The translations under genes were made by a program, and so were the position numbers. A stretch of 64,000 nucleotides of DNA from Megaleporinus macrocephalus (lineage: Eukaryota > Chordata > Actinopteri > Characiformes > Anostomidae): NCBI GenBank assembly GCA_021613375.1, contig CM038717.1, forward strand, positions 35,031,330 through 35,095,329, in the 5' to 3' direction. Positions within the stretch are counted from its first letter, which is position 1. Every line of letters starts with the position of its first letter. Of this stretch, positions 44,888-56,844 are shown in pieces. The notes beneath the pieces were generated by a model, which did not search any database, was not told the origin of the DNA, and worked only from the letters and a program-made list of their open reading frames with translations.

Positions 44888-45525
44888 ACAGAGGTGTCAA
44901 GTAACACAGTACAAATACTTCGTTATCTTACTTAAGTAGAAATGTTGGTTATTTATACTTTTTCTGGAGTAATTATTATTCAGTTGACTTCTTACTTCTA
45001 CACCTTACATTTTAAACATATTCTCGTTACTCCTGTTTCATTTCAGCTTGTTTTCATTCATGTATATCTACATTACAGTAAAGGTTATTGATAACATGTC
45101 TTTGAAGTTGGACTTTTTGCTCCATTACAATACTTATAGACAACTAGTCATCATATCTTCTGCTCCATGAAACACATGTTAATGTTCAGTAGTAACAGAT
45201 ATGCTTCTTTAATATATTTACATTGTACTAAACTACATTCATGTTCAATGGGCGTATATGCGTCTGAAACAGGAAGCCTAGCGCATCCCAAATTTATCAA
45301 CTTTAACATTTTAATATAACATTATAGTCTTATAGCTTTTAGAAGAATGGGGTTTTTGGGGAGGTGGGCTAGTGCATGATAGACCCCTGTGGTGCGGCCT
45401 AAGCTTTTGTCCTTAATGGCATTTTTTTTCCTTACATTACTTTTACTTTACACTTTAAGTAGCCTAGTAAACCCTAGTATCTATATCTCTACCTGAGTAA
45501 TGAATGTGAATACTTTTGACACCTT

Positions 45526-45527
<2 letters not shown>
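44888..45527. mobile_element. dispersed element E with AGGTGTCAA termini
   Basis: It begins ACAGAGGTGTCAAGTAACAC and ends GAATACTTTTGACACCTTTGT, giving inverted termini CARAGGTGTCAA. Both ends abut TA tracts, suggesting insertion in, or mobilisation of, TA repeats. No coding potential was seen. The superfamily is undetermined. Confidence 0.7.
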
Positions 45528-45593
<66 letters not shown>

Positions 45594-45608
45594 TATATAT
45601 ATATATAT
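45527..45608. repeat. (TA)n microsatellite
   Basis: A TA tract separates the two copies of element E. Confidence 0.97.
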
Positions 45609-45839
45609 ATACATACAGAGGTGTCAAGTAACACAGTACAAATACTTCGTTATCTTACTTAAGTAGAAAAGTTGGTTATTTATACTTTTTCTGGAGTAAT
45701 TATTATTCAGCTGACTTCTTACTTGTACACCTTACATTTTAAACATATTCTCGTTACTCCTGTTTCATTTCAGCTTGTTTTCATTCATGTATATCTACAT
45801 TACAGTAAAGGTTATTGATAACATGTCTTTGAAATTGGA

Positions 45840-45842
<3 letters not shown>
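45609..45842. mobile_element. truncated second copy of element E
   Basis: About 235 bp from AGGTGTCAAGTAACACAG are nearly identical to 44888-45115. It stops abruptly at a TA tract (45843-45934). Confidence 0.75.

Positions 45843-45934
<92 letters not shown>
45843..45934. repeat. (TA)n microsatellite
   Basis: An uninterrupted TA tract of about 92 bases. Confidence 0.97.
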
Positions 45935-45936
<2 letters not shown>

Positions 45937-45974
45937 TATACCATCATCTCCTAATTGTTGGACCAACAAAGTAG

Positions 45975-46245
45975 GAGTGTCTAACTGAGTGTCCCCAACG
46001 CTTGAACACTCCAGCAGCACGGTCGCGTCTGATCTACTCACACCAGCACATCACAGTCAGTGTCACTGCAGTGCTGAGGATGATCCACCACCCCAATAAC
46101 ACCTGCTCTGGGTTGGCCTGTGGGGGTCCTGACCACTGAAGAACAGAGTAATAAAATATACAGAGAATCAGATGAACTACAGTCTGTAAGTGTAGCTCCT
46201 ATATGATCAGTGGAGCTGATATAATAGACACTGAGTATAGATATA
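45975..46245. repeat. copy of dispersed repeat C
   Basis: GAACACTCCAGCAGCACGGT, GTCACTGCAGTGCTGAGGAT and TGAACTACAGTCTGTAAGTG recur, in the reverse sense, at 52040-52250. Confidence 0.7.
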
Positions 46246-46439
46246 AGTAGATGCATATATAATGCTTGACTAAGCCTAAAGTTTAGGCTCCAGGACTTGG
46301 TTTAAACACAACCGACCTTTAAAAAGAAATGCTCTTACAGCCAGCAGGGGGCAGCATAAGCCTGGTTAATCCAGCCCAGTCAATCAGAGGCCCTTCTCTC
46401 CTCAAAGAACAAGAACTACAAGAACTACAGCTCAGACGA

Positions 46440-46693
46440 ATTAGTCAGCCTCGCCGGAGCCCAACTTCACTACAAACACATTTCGTAACATCTCGGTAAT
46501 TTCTCAGATAGCTGCTCCGCTAGTTCCGGACGTGACCCGTAACGAGGAGCATCTATCAGCGCAGTAGCACCTGCTTGGGGCTCAGGGCCGCTAATGGCGT
46601 TCACATGAGCCAGGCGGCACGCAGAGCGGTAATAGGAGAGAAACGGGGACGGGAAATGGGAGTTAAACGGCTCGAGTTGCTTTACAGGGGACA

Positions 46694-46730
<37 letters not shown>

Positions 46731-46995
46731 GGGACAAAGAGATGGAGAGCGAGGAAGCGAGTGAGAGTAAAAGCGAGGGGAGTGAAGGGGGTGCAGAGTA
46801 CAGGACGTGATATTTGTGACACCTCTCCACGTGCTCTTGTGTTAAATGGGCTTCAGGCGTAATTGGCATTTACATGAAGAGCGTGTGAGTGTAACGCTGA
46901 AGCGCTCGCGTGCTCCCACGCACACCTCTCTCACAACCCAGTGAGCAAACTTTTGATGAATGTGACGTGCTGAGGGGGTCTTGTTGCGATTGGAT
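46440..46995. other. single-copy, GC-balanced block upstream of aggf1
   Basis: Apart from a (GA)n tract at 46696-46723, this block lacks the repeats of its surroundings. It contains stretches such as 'gctaatggcgttcacatgag' and 'cgtaattggcatttacatga' that look like regulatory or conserved non-coding DNA. No reading frame is convincing. This is an impression of composition only. Confidence 0.3.
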
Positions 46996-46999
46996 GATG

Positions 47000-47000
<1 letters not shown>

Positions 47001-47073
<73 letters not shown>
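47001..47073. repeat. (TA)n microsatellite
   Basis: An uninterrupted TA tract of about 73 bases. Confidence 0.97.
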
Positions 47074-47075
<2 letters not shown>

Positions 47076-47239
47076 CCACACGTCTGTGGATCTTTTAAAA
47101 ATCTGCATTTTGTTAATGCGCCACCTGGTGGCCAAGTGATACATACATATATTAAAAAGGACAAGGCCATCTCTAACTGTATCCCTCTTGTCTTGTTAGC
47201 CAAAGTACTGTACAATTAAAGACACATAACCACAATGAT

Positions 47240-49150
47240 AATCACATCTTAACCCGGATTAACCAGAGTTTAAGTATCTAAACCCGGATTATTCACAGCC
47301 TGAGTATCTAAACCTGGATTAATCACAGTCTGAGTATCTAAACCCAGATTAATCACAGTCTGAGTATCTAAACCCAGATTAATCACAGCTAGAGTATCTC
47401 AATCTGGATTAATCACAGTCTGAGTATAAAACCTGGGTAACCACAGCCTGAGTATCTAAACCTGAATGAATCAAGTCTGAGTATCTAAACCTGGGTTAAT
47501 CACAGTCTGAGTATCTAAACCTGGATTAATCACAGTCTGAGTATCTAAATCTGGATTAATCACAGCTAGAGTATCTAAACCTGGATTAATCGTAGTCTGA
47601 GTATAAAACCTGGGTTGACAACAGTCTGAGTATCTAAACCTGGATTAATCACAGTCTCAAAATCTGAACATGGATTAATCACAGTCTGAGTATCTAAGCC
47701 CAGATTAATCACAGTCTGAGTATCTAAACCTGGATTAATCACAGCTAGAGTATCTCAATCTGGATTAATCACAGTCTGAGTATAAAACCTGGGTAACCAC
47801 AGCCTGAGTATCTAAACCTGGATTAATCAAGTCTGAGTATCTAAACCTGGGTTAATCACAGTCTGAGTATCTAAACCTGGATGAATCACAGTCTGAGTAT
47901 CTAAATCTAGATTAATCACAGCTAGAGTATCTAAACATGGATTAATCATAGTCTGAGTATAAAACCTGGGTTGACAACAGTCTGAGTATCTAAACCTGGG
48001 TTAATCACAGTCTCAAGATCTACACATGGATTAATCACAGTCTGAGCATCTAAACCTGGATTAATCACAGCTAGAGTATCTCAATCTGGATTAATCACAG
48101 TCTGAGTATAAAACCTGGGTAACCACAGCCTGAGTATCTAAACCTGGATTAATCAAGTCTGAGTATCTAAACCTGGATTAATCACAGTCTAAGTATCTAA
48201 ATCTGGATTAATCACAGCTAGAGTATCTAAACATGGATTAATCATAGTCTGAGTATAAAACCTGGGTTGACAACAGTCTGAGTATCTAAACCTGGGTTAA
48301 TCACAGTCTGAGTATCTAAATCTGGATTAATCACAGCTAGAGTATCTAAACCTGGGTTAATCACAGTCTCAAGATCTAAACATGGATTAATCACAGTCTG
48401 AGAATCTAAACCTGGATGAATCACAGTCTGAGTATCTAAATCTAGATTAATCACAGCTAGAGTATCTGAACATGGATTAATCATAGTCTGAGTATAAAAC
48501 CTGGGTAACCACAGCCTGAGTATCTAAACCTGGATTAATCAAGTCTGAGTATCTAAACCTGGGTTAATCACAGTCTGGGTATCTAAACCTGGATTAATCA
48601 CAGTCTAAGTATCTAAATCTGGATTAATCACAGCTAGAGTATCTAAACATGGATTAATCATAGTCTGAGTATAAAACCTGGGTTGACAACAGTCTGAGTA
48701 TCTAAACCTGGGTTAATCACAGTCTCAAGATCTACACATGGATTAATCACAGTCTGAGTATCTAAACCCAGATTAATCACAGTCTGAGCATCTAAACCTG
48801 GATTAATCACAGCTAGAGTATCTCAATCTGGATTAATCACAGTCTGAGTATAAAACCTGGGTAACCACAGCCTGAGTATCTAAACCTGGATTAATCAAGT
48901 CTGAGTATCTAAACCTGGGTTAATCACAGTCTGAGTATCTAAACCTCGATTAATCACAGTCTAAGTATCTAAATCTGGATTAATCACAGCTAGAGTATCT
49001 AAACATGGATTAATCATAGTCTGAGTATAAAACCTGGGTTGACAACAGTCTGAGTATCTAAACCTGGATTAATCACAGTCTCAGGATCTAAACATGGATT
49101 AATCACAGTCTGAGTATGTAAACATGGAAATAATCACAGTATCTAAACTG
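47240..49150. repeat. ~30-bp minisatellite with higher-order structure
   Basis: The core is CTAAACCTGGATTAATCACA then GTCTGAGTAT. Variant units (CACAGCTAGAGTATCTCAAT, ATAAAACCTGGGTAACCACA, GTTGACAACAGTCTGAG) recur in a fixed order with spacings of roughly 330-390 bp and about twice that. This shows multi-unit amplification. It is intergenic, upstream of aggf1. Confidence 0.93.
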
Positions 49151-49170
49151 GTAAAATTCCTACCTTAAAT

Positions 49171-50930
49171 TTCTAAACCTGGATTAATCAGTGTTTAAGG
49201 ATCTAAACCTGGATTAATCAGTGTTTAAGGATCTAAACCTGGATTAATCAGTGTTTAAAGATCTAAGCCTGGATTAATCAGTGTTTATGGAGCTAAGCCT
49301 GGATTAATCAGTGTTTAAGGAGCTAAACCTGAATTAATCAGTGTTTAAGGATCTAAGCCTGGATTAATCAGTGTTTAAGGATCTAAGCCTGGATTAATCA
49401 GTGTTTAAGGAGCTAAACCTGGATAAATCAGTGTTTAAGGATCTAAGCCTGGATTAATCAGTGTTTAAGGATCTAAGCCTGGATTAATCAGTGTTTAAGG
49501 AGCTAAACCTGGATTAATCAGTGTTTAAGGATCTAAGTCTGGATTAATCAGTGTTTAAGGAGCTAAACCTGGATTAATCAGTGTTTAAGGATCTAAGCCT
49601 GGATTAATCAGTGTTTAAGGATCTAAGCCTGGATTAATCAGTGTTTAAGGATCTAAACCTGGATTAATCAGTGTTTAAGGAGGTAAACCTGGATTAATCA
49701 GTGTTTAAGGAGCTAAGCCTGGATTAATCAGTGTTTAAGGATCTAAGCCTGGATTAATCAGTGTTTAAGGATCTAAGCCTGGATTAATCAGTGTTTAAGG
49801 AGCTAAACCTGGATTCATCAGTGTTTAAGGATCTAAGCCTGGATTAATCAGTGTTTAAGGATCTAAGCCTGGATTAATCAGTGTTTAAGGAGCTAAGCCT
49901 GGATTAATCAGTGTTTAAGGAGCTAAACCTGGATAAATCAGTGTTTAAGGATCTAAGCCTGGATTAATCAGTGTTTAAGGAGCTAAACCTGGATAAATCA
50001 GTGTTTAAGGAGCTAAGCCTGGATTAATCAGTGTTTAAGGAGCTAAACCTGGATAAATCAGTGTTTAAGGATCTAAGCCTGGATTAATCAGTGTTTAAGG
50101 ATCTAAGCCTGGATTAATCAGTGTTTAAGGTGCTAAACCTGGATTAATCAGTGTTTAAGGATCTAAGCCTGGATTAATCAGTGTTTAAGGATCTAAGCCT
50201 GGATTAATCAGTGTTTAAGGAGCTAAGCCTGGATTAATCAGTGTTTAAGGAGCTAAACCTGGATAAATCAGTGTTTAAGGATCTAAGCCTGGATTAATCA
50301 GTGTTTAAGGATCTAAGCCTGGATTCATCAGTGTTTAAGGAGCTAAACCTGGATTCATCAGTGTTTAAGGATCTAAGCCTGGATTAATCAGTGTTTAAGG
50401 ATCTAAGCCTGGATTAATCAGTGTTTAAGGAGCTAAACCTGGATTAATCAGTGTTTAAGGATCTAAACCTGGATTAATCAGTGTTTAAGGAGGTAAACCT
50501 GGATTAATCAGTGTTTAAGGAGCTAAGCCTGGATTAATCAGTGTTTAAGGATCTAAGCCTGGATTAATCAGTGTTTAAGGATCTAAACCTGGATTAATCA
50601 GTGTTTAAGGATCTAAACCTGGATTAATCAGTGTTTAAGGAGCTAAACCTGGATTAATCAGTGTTTAAGGATCTAAGCCTGGATTAATCAGTGTTTAAGG
50701 ATCTAAACCTGGATTAATCAGTGTTTAAGGATCTAAGCCTGGATTAATCAGTGTTTAAGGATCTAAGCCTGGATTAATCAGTGTTTAAGGAGCTAAACCT
50801 GGATTAATCAGTGTTTAAGGATCTAAACCTGGATTAATCAGTGTTTAAGGATCTAAGCCTGGATTAATCAGTGTTTAAGGATCTAAGCCTGGATTAATCA
50901 GTGTTTAAGGAGCTAAGCCTGGATTAATCA
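49171..50930. repeat. 30-bp minisatellite, about 58 very uniform copies
   Basis: The unit ATCTAAGCCTGGATTAATCA then GTGTTTAAGG keeps exactly 30-bp spacing throughout. The main variants are AGC for ATC and AAA for AAG. It is related to the preceding array through CTGGATTAATCA, and the last unit returns to the CACAGTCTGAGTAT form. Confidence 0.98.
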
Positions 50931-50959
50931 CAGTCTGAGTATCTAAGTCTGGATTAACG

Positions 50960-51450
50960 ACAGCACATCAGCAACAGCGCTGAGGAGTTGTGTTGTTAGC
51001 GGAGAGGAGCAGATGAACTCTACAGAGATAGATGTTTAGTGTTTACAGTGGTTTTGCTGTAATCTGTTCTGAGTCTGTTGTGATGATCGTGGACGGGGGG
51101 CCGAGGGTCCTCCGGATACGCGCTGAGGAGGTTTTGTGAGGAAGTGAATAAAAAAGGAAGATAAAGAAAAAAAAAAACAAGCGGCAGTCGATGAACACAA
51201 AGAGCCGAAGGACAAACGAGGGCTCCTGATGGTTTCTGCTCTCCATCCCCCTCTTCACCCCCCACCCCAACCAAACATGCCCCAAGAATTCAATTAAGAG
51301 TGTTTTTTCCTGCCCGGCGAGCAGATGCCTGCTTATCGTAGCGGGAAAAAAGAGAAACAACAGGAGAAGAATTCCTGTTGAGCTTCCAATCGGAATCCAG
51401 TGACGCTAATTCCCACTCGCATGAACTCAGCACCGCAGCGCTTAGCTCCG
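50960..51450. other. single-copy block without a recognised gene
   Basis: Non-repetitive sequence with moderate GC. Frames on the minus strand (51020-51360) have no recognisable similarity. It may be conserved non-coding DNA, but I cannot show that. Confidence 0.3.
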
Positions 51451-51457
51451 GCTCTGC

Positions 51458-51459
<2 letters not shown>

Positions 51460-51512
<53 letters not shown>

Positions 51513-51610
51513 TGTTTTTATACACTTTCAGAATGAAATGATCCTAAGTTTAACTGATGGTCCATTTTACGGCTCTGGTACCAAAAATGTATATTAACAA
51601 ACAGTGTGTG

Positions 51611-51651
<41 letters not shown>

Positions 51652-51815
51652 TGGGGGCGGGGGGGGGGGCGGGGTCTGTGCTTGTTTTTGTACACTTTCA
51701 GAATTATATGTTCTTGAGTTCAACCGAATGTCCATTTTAAGGCTATGGCCCAACAAGGTATAAAAACAAACAGTGTGTGTATGTTGTGTGTATGTATGTA
51801 TGTATATATATATAT

Positions 51816-51855
<40 letters not shown>
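51460..51855. repeat. duplicated (TG)n-flanked segment
   Basis: Three TG tracts (about 51462-51510, 51618-51650, 51818-51850) are separated by near-copies of a 100-bp segment reading TTTGTACACTTTCAGAAT, GTCCATTTTAAGGCT and AAAACAAACAGTGTGTGTAT. This makes a diverged tandem duplication. Confidence 0.8.
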
Positions 51856-51857
<2 letters not shown>

Positions 51858-52039
51858 GATCAGTGAGAACAGTAATACTAACAGAAGTGGTACTAGTACT
51901 CACACTGGGCGATTCGTACTATGTTGGAGCACATTTGATCCCCAAACTCTAGTTTAGTTGGACCCAGTCTACATCTAGTGCCAAGCTCAGACCAAGTAAA
52001 TGCTGCATCTATTCCCCTAACAAACCCGACAGTGACGGG

Positions 52040-52350
52040 ATCAGCTCAGCTCAGACTGTAGTTCATCTGATTCTCTGTATACTTTATTACTCTGTTCTTT
52101 AATGATCAGGACCCCCACAGGACCACCACAGAGCAGGTACTATTAGGGAGATGGATCATTCTCAGCACTCAGTGATACTGACGTGGTGCTGTAGTGTTAG
52201 TGTGTTGTGCTGATGTGAATGGATCAGATACAGTAGGACCCCAGCTCCTGGGATTAAGCAGAAGATGATGGATGGATGGATATATCCATCCATCCATCTA
52301 TCCATCCATCCATCATCTGCTGCTTAATCTCGCTAGTCGGGGTCACGGGG
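52040..52350. repeat. copy of dispersed repeat C followed by fragment of repeat D
   Basis: AGACTGTAGTTCATCTGATT, ACCACCACAGAGCAGGTACT and GTGTTAGTGTGTTGTGCTGA mark repeat C. GGATGGATGGATATATCCAT and GCTAGTCGGGGTCACGGGG mark a repeat D end. Confidence 0.7.
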
Positions 52351-52751
52351 GGCTTGATACATATTTAGAATAACTTTAATATTACTTTAATTATGTGTTT
52401 ACAGCTGGTTACATGTTCTAGGCTGCTTTGCAACAAATGACCTCAACTGAGTAAGTTAGGATTTCCTGACAGATAAGATGCTGTAAAATAAGTTTTCTAA
52501 ATGAACGGGAGCCTCTTAGGTTTTTTCTTCTTTCTTCTTTCTTTTTGTGTTCTGTAGCTTCTTGTGTATGTAAACAACAGAGCGCTGCTATAGAACACTG
52601 CCAGAAAGAGCTGATAAAAATCAAACTCGGATATAAATGATCTCTTCTCGCATGAACTGAATAAAATAAAGTGTTCAGCATCTAACACCAGGCTCAATAT
52701 CAGTTTATTACCTTTTCACAGAAGTACCTTCAGTGTGTTATGCGGATTTCG

Positions 52752-53427
52752 GTGCTTGTTGTGTGTGTGTGTGTGTATGTGTGTGTTTGTGTGTATGTTT
52801 CTGTGTTTCTGTCTCTGTGTGTGTGTTTCTCTGTGTGTGTATGTGTGTGTGCATGCGTGTGTGTGTTTCTCTGTGTGTGTGTGTGTGTGTATGCGTGTGT
52901 GTGTTTCTCTCTGTGTGTGTATACGTGTGTTTGTGTGTGTGTGTTTCTGTGTTTCTCTGTGTATGTGTGTGTGTGTGTATGTGTGTGTTTGTGTTTGTAT
53001 GTGTGTGTTTGTGTGTATGTTTCTGTGATTCTGTCTCTGTGTGTGTGTTTCTCTCTGTGTGTATGTGTGTGTGTGTATGCGTGTGTGTGTGTTTCTCTGT
53101 GTGTGTGTGCGTGTGTGTGTATGCATGTGTGTGTGTTTCTCTGTGTGTGTATACGTGTGTTTGTGTGTGTTTCTGTGTTTCTCTGTATGTGTGTGTGTGT
53201 TTGTGTGTGTTTCTGTGTGTGTGTGTTTCTGTGTTTCTCTGTGTATGTGTGTGTGTATGTGTGTGTGTTTGTGTGTGTTTCTCTGTGTGTATGTGTGTGT
53301 ATTTGTGTGTGTGTGTGTTTCTCTGTTTCTCTGTGTATGTCTGTGTGTGTATGTGTGTGTATGCGTGTGTTTGTGTGTGTTTCTGTGTTTCTCTGTGTAT
53401 GTGTGTGTTTCTTTGTGTGTGTTTCTC

Positions 53428-53468
<41 letters not shown>

Positions 53469-53495
53469 TTGTGTGTGTTTCTCTGTGTGTGTGTC
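52752..53495. repeat. TG/TGTTTCTCTG microsatellite, 740 bp
   Basis: TG tracts are punctuated by TTTCTCTG or TTTCTGTG. Cys/Val/Phe and His/Thr frames on both strands are artefacts. Confidence 0.97.
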
Positions 53496-53499
53496 AGGA

Positions 53500-53780
53500 T
53501 TCTGTTGTTAAGGAGCCAAAAACATCAGCATAGCGAGGCGTATTTACGTTTGTCTGACGTGGTGATGACGCTCTTTCCTCCCAAAAACACAAACCCGTCC
53601 TGATAAAATCTCCAATATCTCTCTCATATTTCTCTCTGCAGCTCAGCCGCTTAACCGCCTGTGTTCAGCTTTATTACTGCTTTATTACAGATCTGCTCTA
53701 CTGATCACACACAGATACAGACCGCCTCAGCAACACAACTCCAGCTCGTTCCTGAGTGTGTTCTCATACAAGAAGAGTAA
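53500..53780. other. single-copy stretch, no recognised gene
   Basis: Non-repetitive sequence between the TG array and the next TA tract. No exon was seen. Confidence 0.3.
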
Positions 53781-53790
53781 CAGACTAAAC

Positions 53791-53827
<37 letters not shown>

Positions 53828-53990
53828 CAAAGTCCTTCTTCACTTTCCATGTAAGTGAATAGAATCTTCATGCTATTTTAGAGCATTTCTATTGGTCCGT
53901 TCATCATAAAACTTTCACACGATGTAAAGAACAGCTGTCGTGTTCAAATGATGTAGAACAATGAAAAGTAACAAAAATGTAAATACTTGT
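53828..53990. mobile_element. partial GTCGCTGTCCAATG MITE
   Basis: CACTTTCCATGTAAGTGAAT, TTCTATTGGTCCGTTCATCA and GTTCAAATGATGTAGAACAA match the family in the orientation of the 54419 copy. Confidence 0.65.
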
Positions 53991-54203
53991 TCTTTGATCT
54001 GTGACGATCAGCAGTAATTTGTAACCATTTCCAAACCTTCTCTTTAGGAAGCTCAGACTTAGCTGTAGTTATTAACCAATGCCTGGTTTATCAGATCAAT
54101 GCTTTATTGGTTTATTCAGATGATCTAAATAGCTTTTTCGATATCAGATTTTAAAACGTTTGTTTTTCTGTGGATTAAAGGAGCAATATGTAAAATAACA
54201 CAG

Positions 54204-54206
<3 letters not shown>

Positions 54207-54288
<82 letters not shown>
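54207..54288. repeat. (TA)n microsatellite
   Basis: An uninterrupted TA tract of about 82 bases. Confidence 0.97.
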
Positions 54289-54293
<5 letters not shown>

Positions 54294-54349
54294 CTATCCA
54301 ATGAAAAAAATGCATGCACTTTAACACACTGATTACTAATTTACTGTAT

Positions 54350-54352
54350 CAA

Positions 54353-54392
<40 letters not shown>
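54350..54392. repeat. (ATT)n microsatellite
   Basis: About 14 ATT units lie just left of the MITE. Confidence 0.95.
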
Positions 54393-54418
54393 GTGTTTTT
54401 AAAGGGTAGACACAATAC

Positions 54419-54643
54419 ATATCGTTGCTGTCCAATGAAAAACAAGTACCTCCAAAATTGAGACCAAAAACATACTTTATTTTCAATATAAATCAGTGGA
54501 ACCAGAATTATTTCCAAGCTGTTTTGGAGCACTTCTATTGGTCCATTCATCATGAAACAATGTAAAGGACCATTGGTGTGTTCAAATGATGTAGAAAACT
54601 CAAAATCAACAAAAATGTTTTTCATTGGACAGTGACGACATAT
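54419..54643. mobile_element. full-length GTCGCTGTCCAATG MITE (family reference copy)
   Basis: It begins ATATCGTTGCTGTCCAATGA and ends TTCATTGGACAGTGACGACATAT. The two ends are inverted repeats of about 25 bp. Between them lie GTACCTCCAAAATTGAGACC, TATTGGTCCATTCATCATGA and GTTCAAATGATGTAGAAAAC. There is no coding frame. At least eleven more full or partial copies are spread through the window, so this is an abundant non-autonomous DNA transposon. The superfamily is not resolved; a TA-type target is possible. Confidence 0.8.
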
Positions 54644-54814
54644 GGGATGGGATGTATTAAGTCAACACAGTTAACACAGTTAATTCACTGCATTGTTTAA
54701 ACCAAATTATCTTCAATACTTAAATAAAAGAATATAATTAGTAAAAGTGTAAAACCTGCTGGTGCTACAGCTTCTCTGGTTGCTGCACCTTCACAGTAAG
54801 TTAATTACATTGTG

Positions 54815-55215
54815 TATAAGTTTCATAATGAACAGACCAATAGAAATGCCTTAAAATAGCTTCTGGTTCCATTGACTTACACTGAAAGTAATCTGTTGCC
54901 GCACCTTCACAGTAAGGTGCCTCTGAAGCTGATGCAGGTGCTGATCAGATGGAGATAACAGAACAGAGACAGACTGGAAAATATGTTCTGGTCTAACGTG
55001 TGCAGCTGATGAATGGCTGGAACGGCTGGAAGTTCTTTTCTGAGCGCAGCTTCTGTTTGTAGCTGGTAGACGACACACTGAGTAGATCTTTCTTGAAGGC
55101 TCACCGGTCGTTTGCAGAAGAGCCTGTGTCTGCTGTGCGTGGCTCTGATCCGGATCATTCCAGGTAGATGTTCTCCTCTCTATTCATTTAAGCAGAAACA
55201 GTCTACTTACATGCA

Positions 55216-55290
<75 letters not shown>

Positions 55291-55560
55291 GAAGAACAGC
55301 AGTAGAATAGCACGGTTCTAACAGGTTTTTTGAGTGGGTGCTTGTAAGCCCGAGCTAGTTGGGGGTCTCCATGAGCAATTAGGACACTACCACTAACATA
55401 TCGTCGCTGTCCAAAGAAAAACTTATCACCACTTTTGTTGATTTTCATTTCTACATCATTTAAACACGACAGCTGCTCTTTAAATCCTGTGAACGTTTCA
55501 TGAAGAACAGACCAACAGAAATGCTCCAAGTAGCTTGGGAAAAAAAACAAAAACAAAAAA
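54815..55560. repeat. left arm of a large inverted duplication (MITE-linker-MITE)
   Basis: A MITE half (54815-54900), about 490 bp of linker and a second MITE (from 55398) match 60556-61386 in inverse orientation. The linker carries a conserved frame starting MCRLPATNRSCAQKRTSSRS on this minus strand and on the plus strand of the other arm. I do not recognise the peptide. A (TA)n tract at 55219-55286 is inside. Confidence 0.85.
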
Positions 55561-56053
55561 AACCCATATTTTATGATATATATAAATTGTCTCTCTTTAC
55601 TAATTGTCTCTTTTCACTCTTCCTGCGAGAATGACTGTCCTCTCGTCTCGCTGAACTCTGTTGTAAGACTGACCATCAGGGCCTCCTCCTCACCCATCAC
55701 CAGCCAGCTCTCCTGCCCATTTGTGCCAACTGCTACACCCTCAGTTACATCACTGTACACCATCCAGATTCACCAGCTTTGAGATAGGATGGGACTGTTT
55801 CAGCTCACGCCCACTTTACATAAAGACTCAGTCAGAGACTGCCTCAGTCAGAGACTGCCTCTACCTGTGCAGCTTCTAAAGCTTTGCTATCCAGATTTCA
55901 AACAGACTCTTTTCTTTGGTATTTAGTTTATTAAACTTTAAATACTGTTTGACCAGAGGAGGATGGGTCTCCCCTTGTGAGTCTTGGTTCCTCACAAGGT
56001 TTCTTCCTTGAGGGAGTTTTTCTTGCCACTGTCGCCTCAGGCTTGCTCACAGG

Positions 56054-56056
<3 letters not shown>

Positions 56057-56140
<84 letters not shown>
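56057..56140. repeat. (TA)n microsatellite
   Basis: An uninterrupted TA tract of about 84 bases. The preceding sequence (TTCCTTGAGGGAGTTTTTCT and TGCCACTGTCGCC) is a common fish repeat motif. Confidence 0.95.
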
Positions 56141-56145
<5 letters not shown>

Positions 56146-56844
56146 ATATATGCTGTTTTCAAACTTCTTTAAAGCTGCTTTGTAACAACATCATTGTAAA
56201 AAAAGGTGGGGGGGATTGAATTCAATTGCACATATATTATACAGACAATCTAATTCTTTCTGTATATCAGATTTTTAAAAAACTTATTAAAGCCTAGAAC
56301 AAAAGTTGCCGGTTCAGTTGCCAGTTGGCGGGTTAATCGCTTAACCCGCCAAGAGCATCTCCAGTGGTGGAAATCAGCACCAGCGTTGACTCTTGTTTTG
56401 CTGCTAAGTTCTTCACTTCATTTACTTTGATGTGTTTAGTTCTTGAGAGCAGGCAGTGCCTCTCCGTCATTAGCTCATGTGTCAGACTTGATGGCGCAGT
56501 GACTCACTATTGCCTCTAAAGAGGTGTGATGAGTCAGGATAGGCTGACAGCTGTTAGAACAGTTTGTCACAAAATCAAAACACTTCCATTACAATCAATG
56601 AGGATTCCTACACCATGCGCTGTGATGCCACGCACCGTATTTGATAGACGCCCTATTTTCTCTGCCATCCCACCTTAAAGCGGACGAGGAGACCATCTAT
56701 AAACAACGCCGCTAGTTTTGTGCTAGCTAAGTAGATACAACTTAGCTTACCCGAGCAGCCCAACACCGGTGGGCAGTGTAAGTCTACTTAAACTATGTTA
56801 TTTAGACCACTGATGTTAAATGTGGGGATAACATGTGACCCGTT

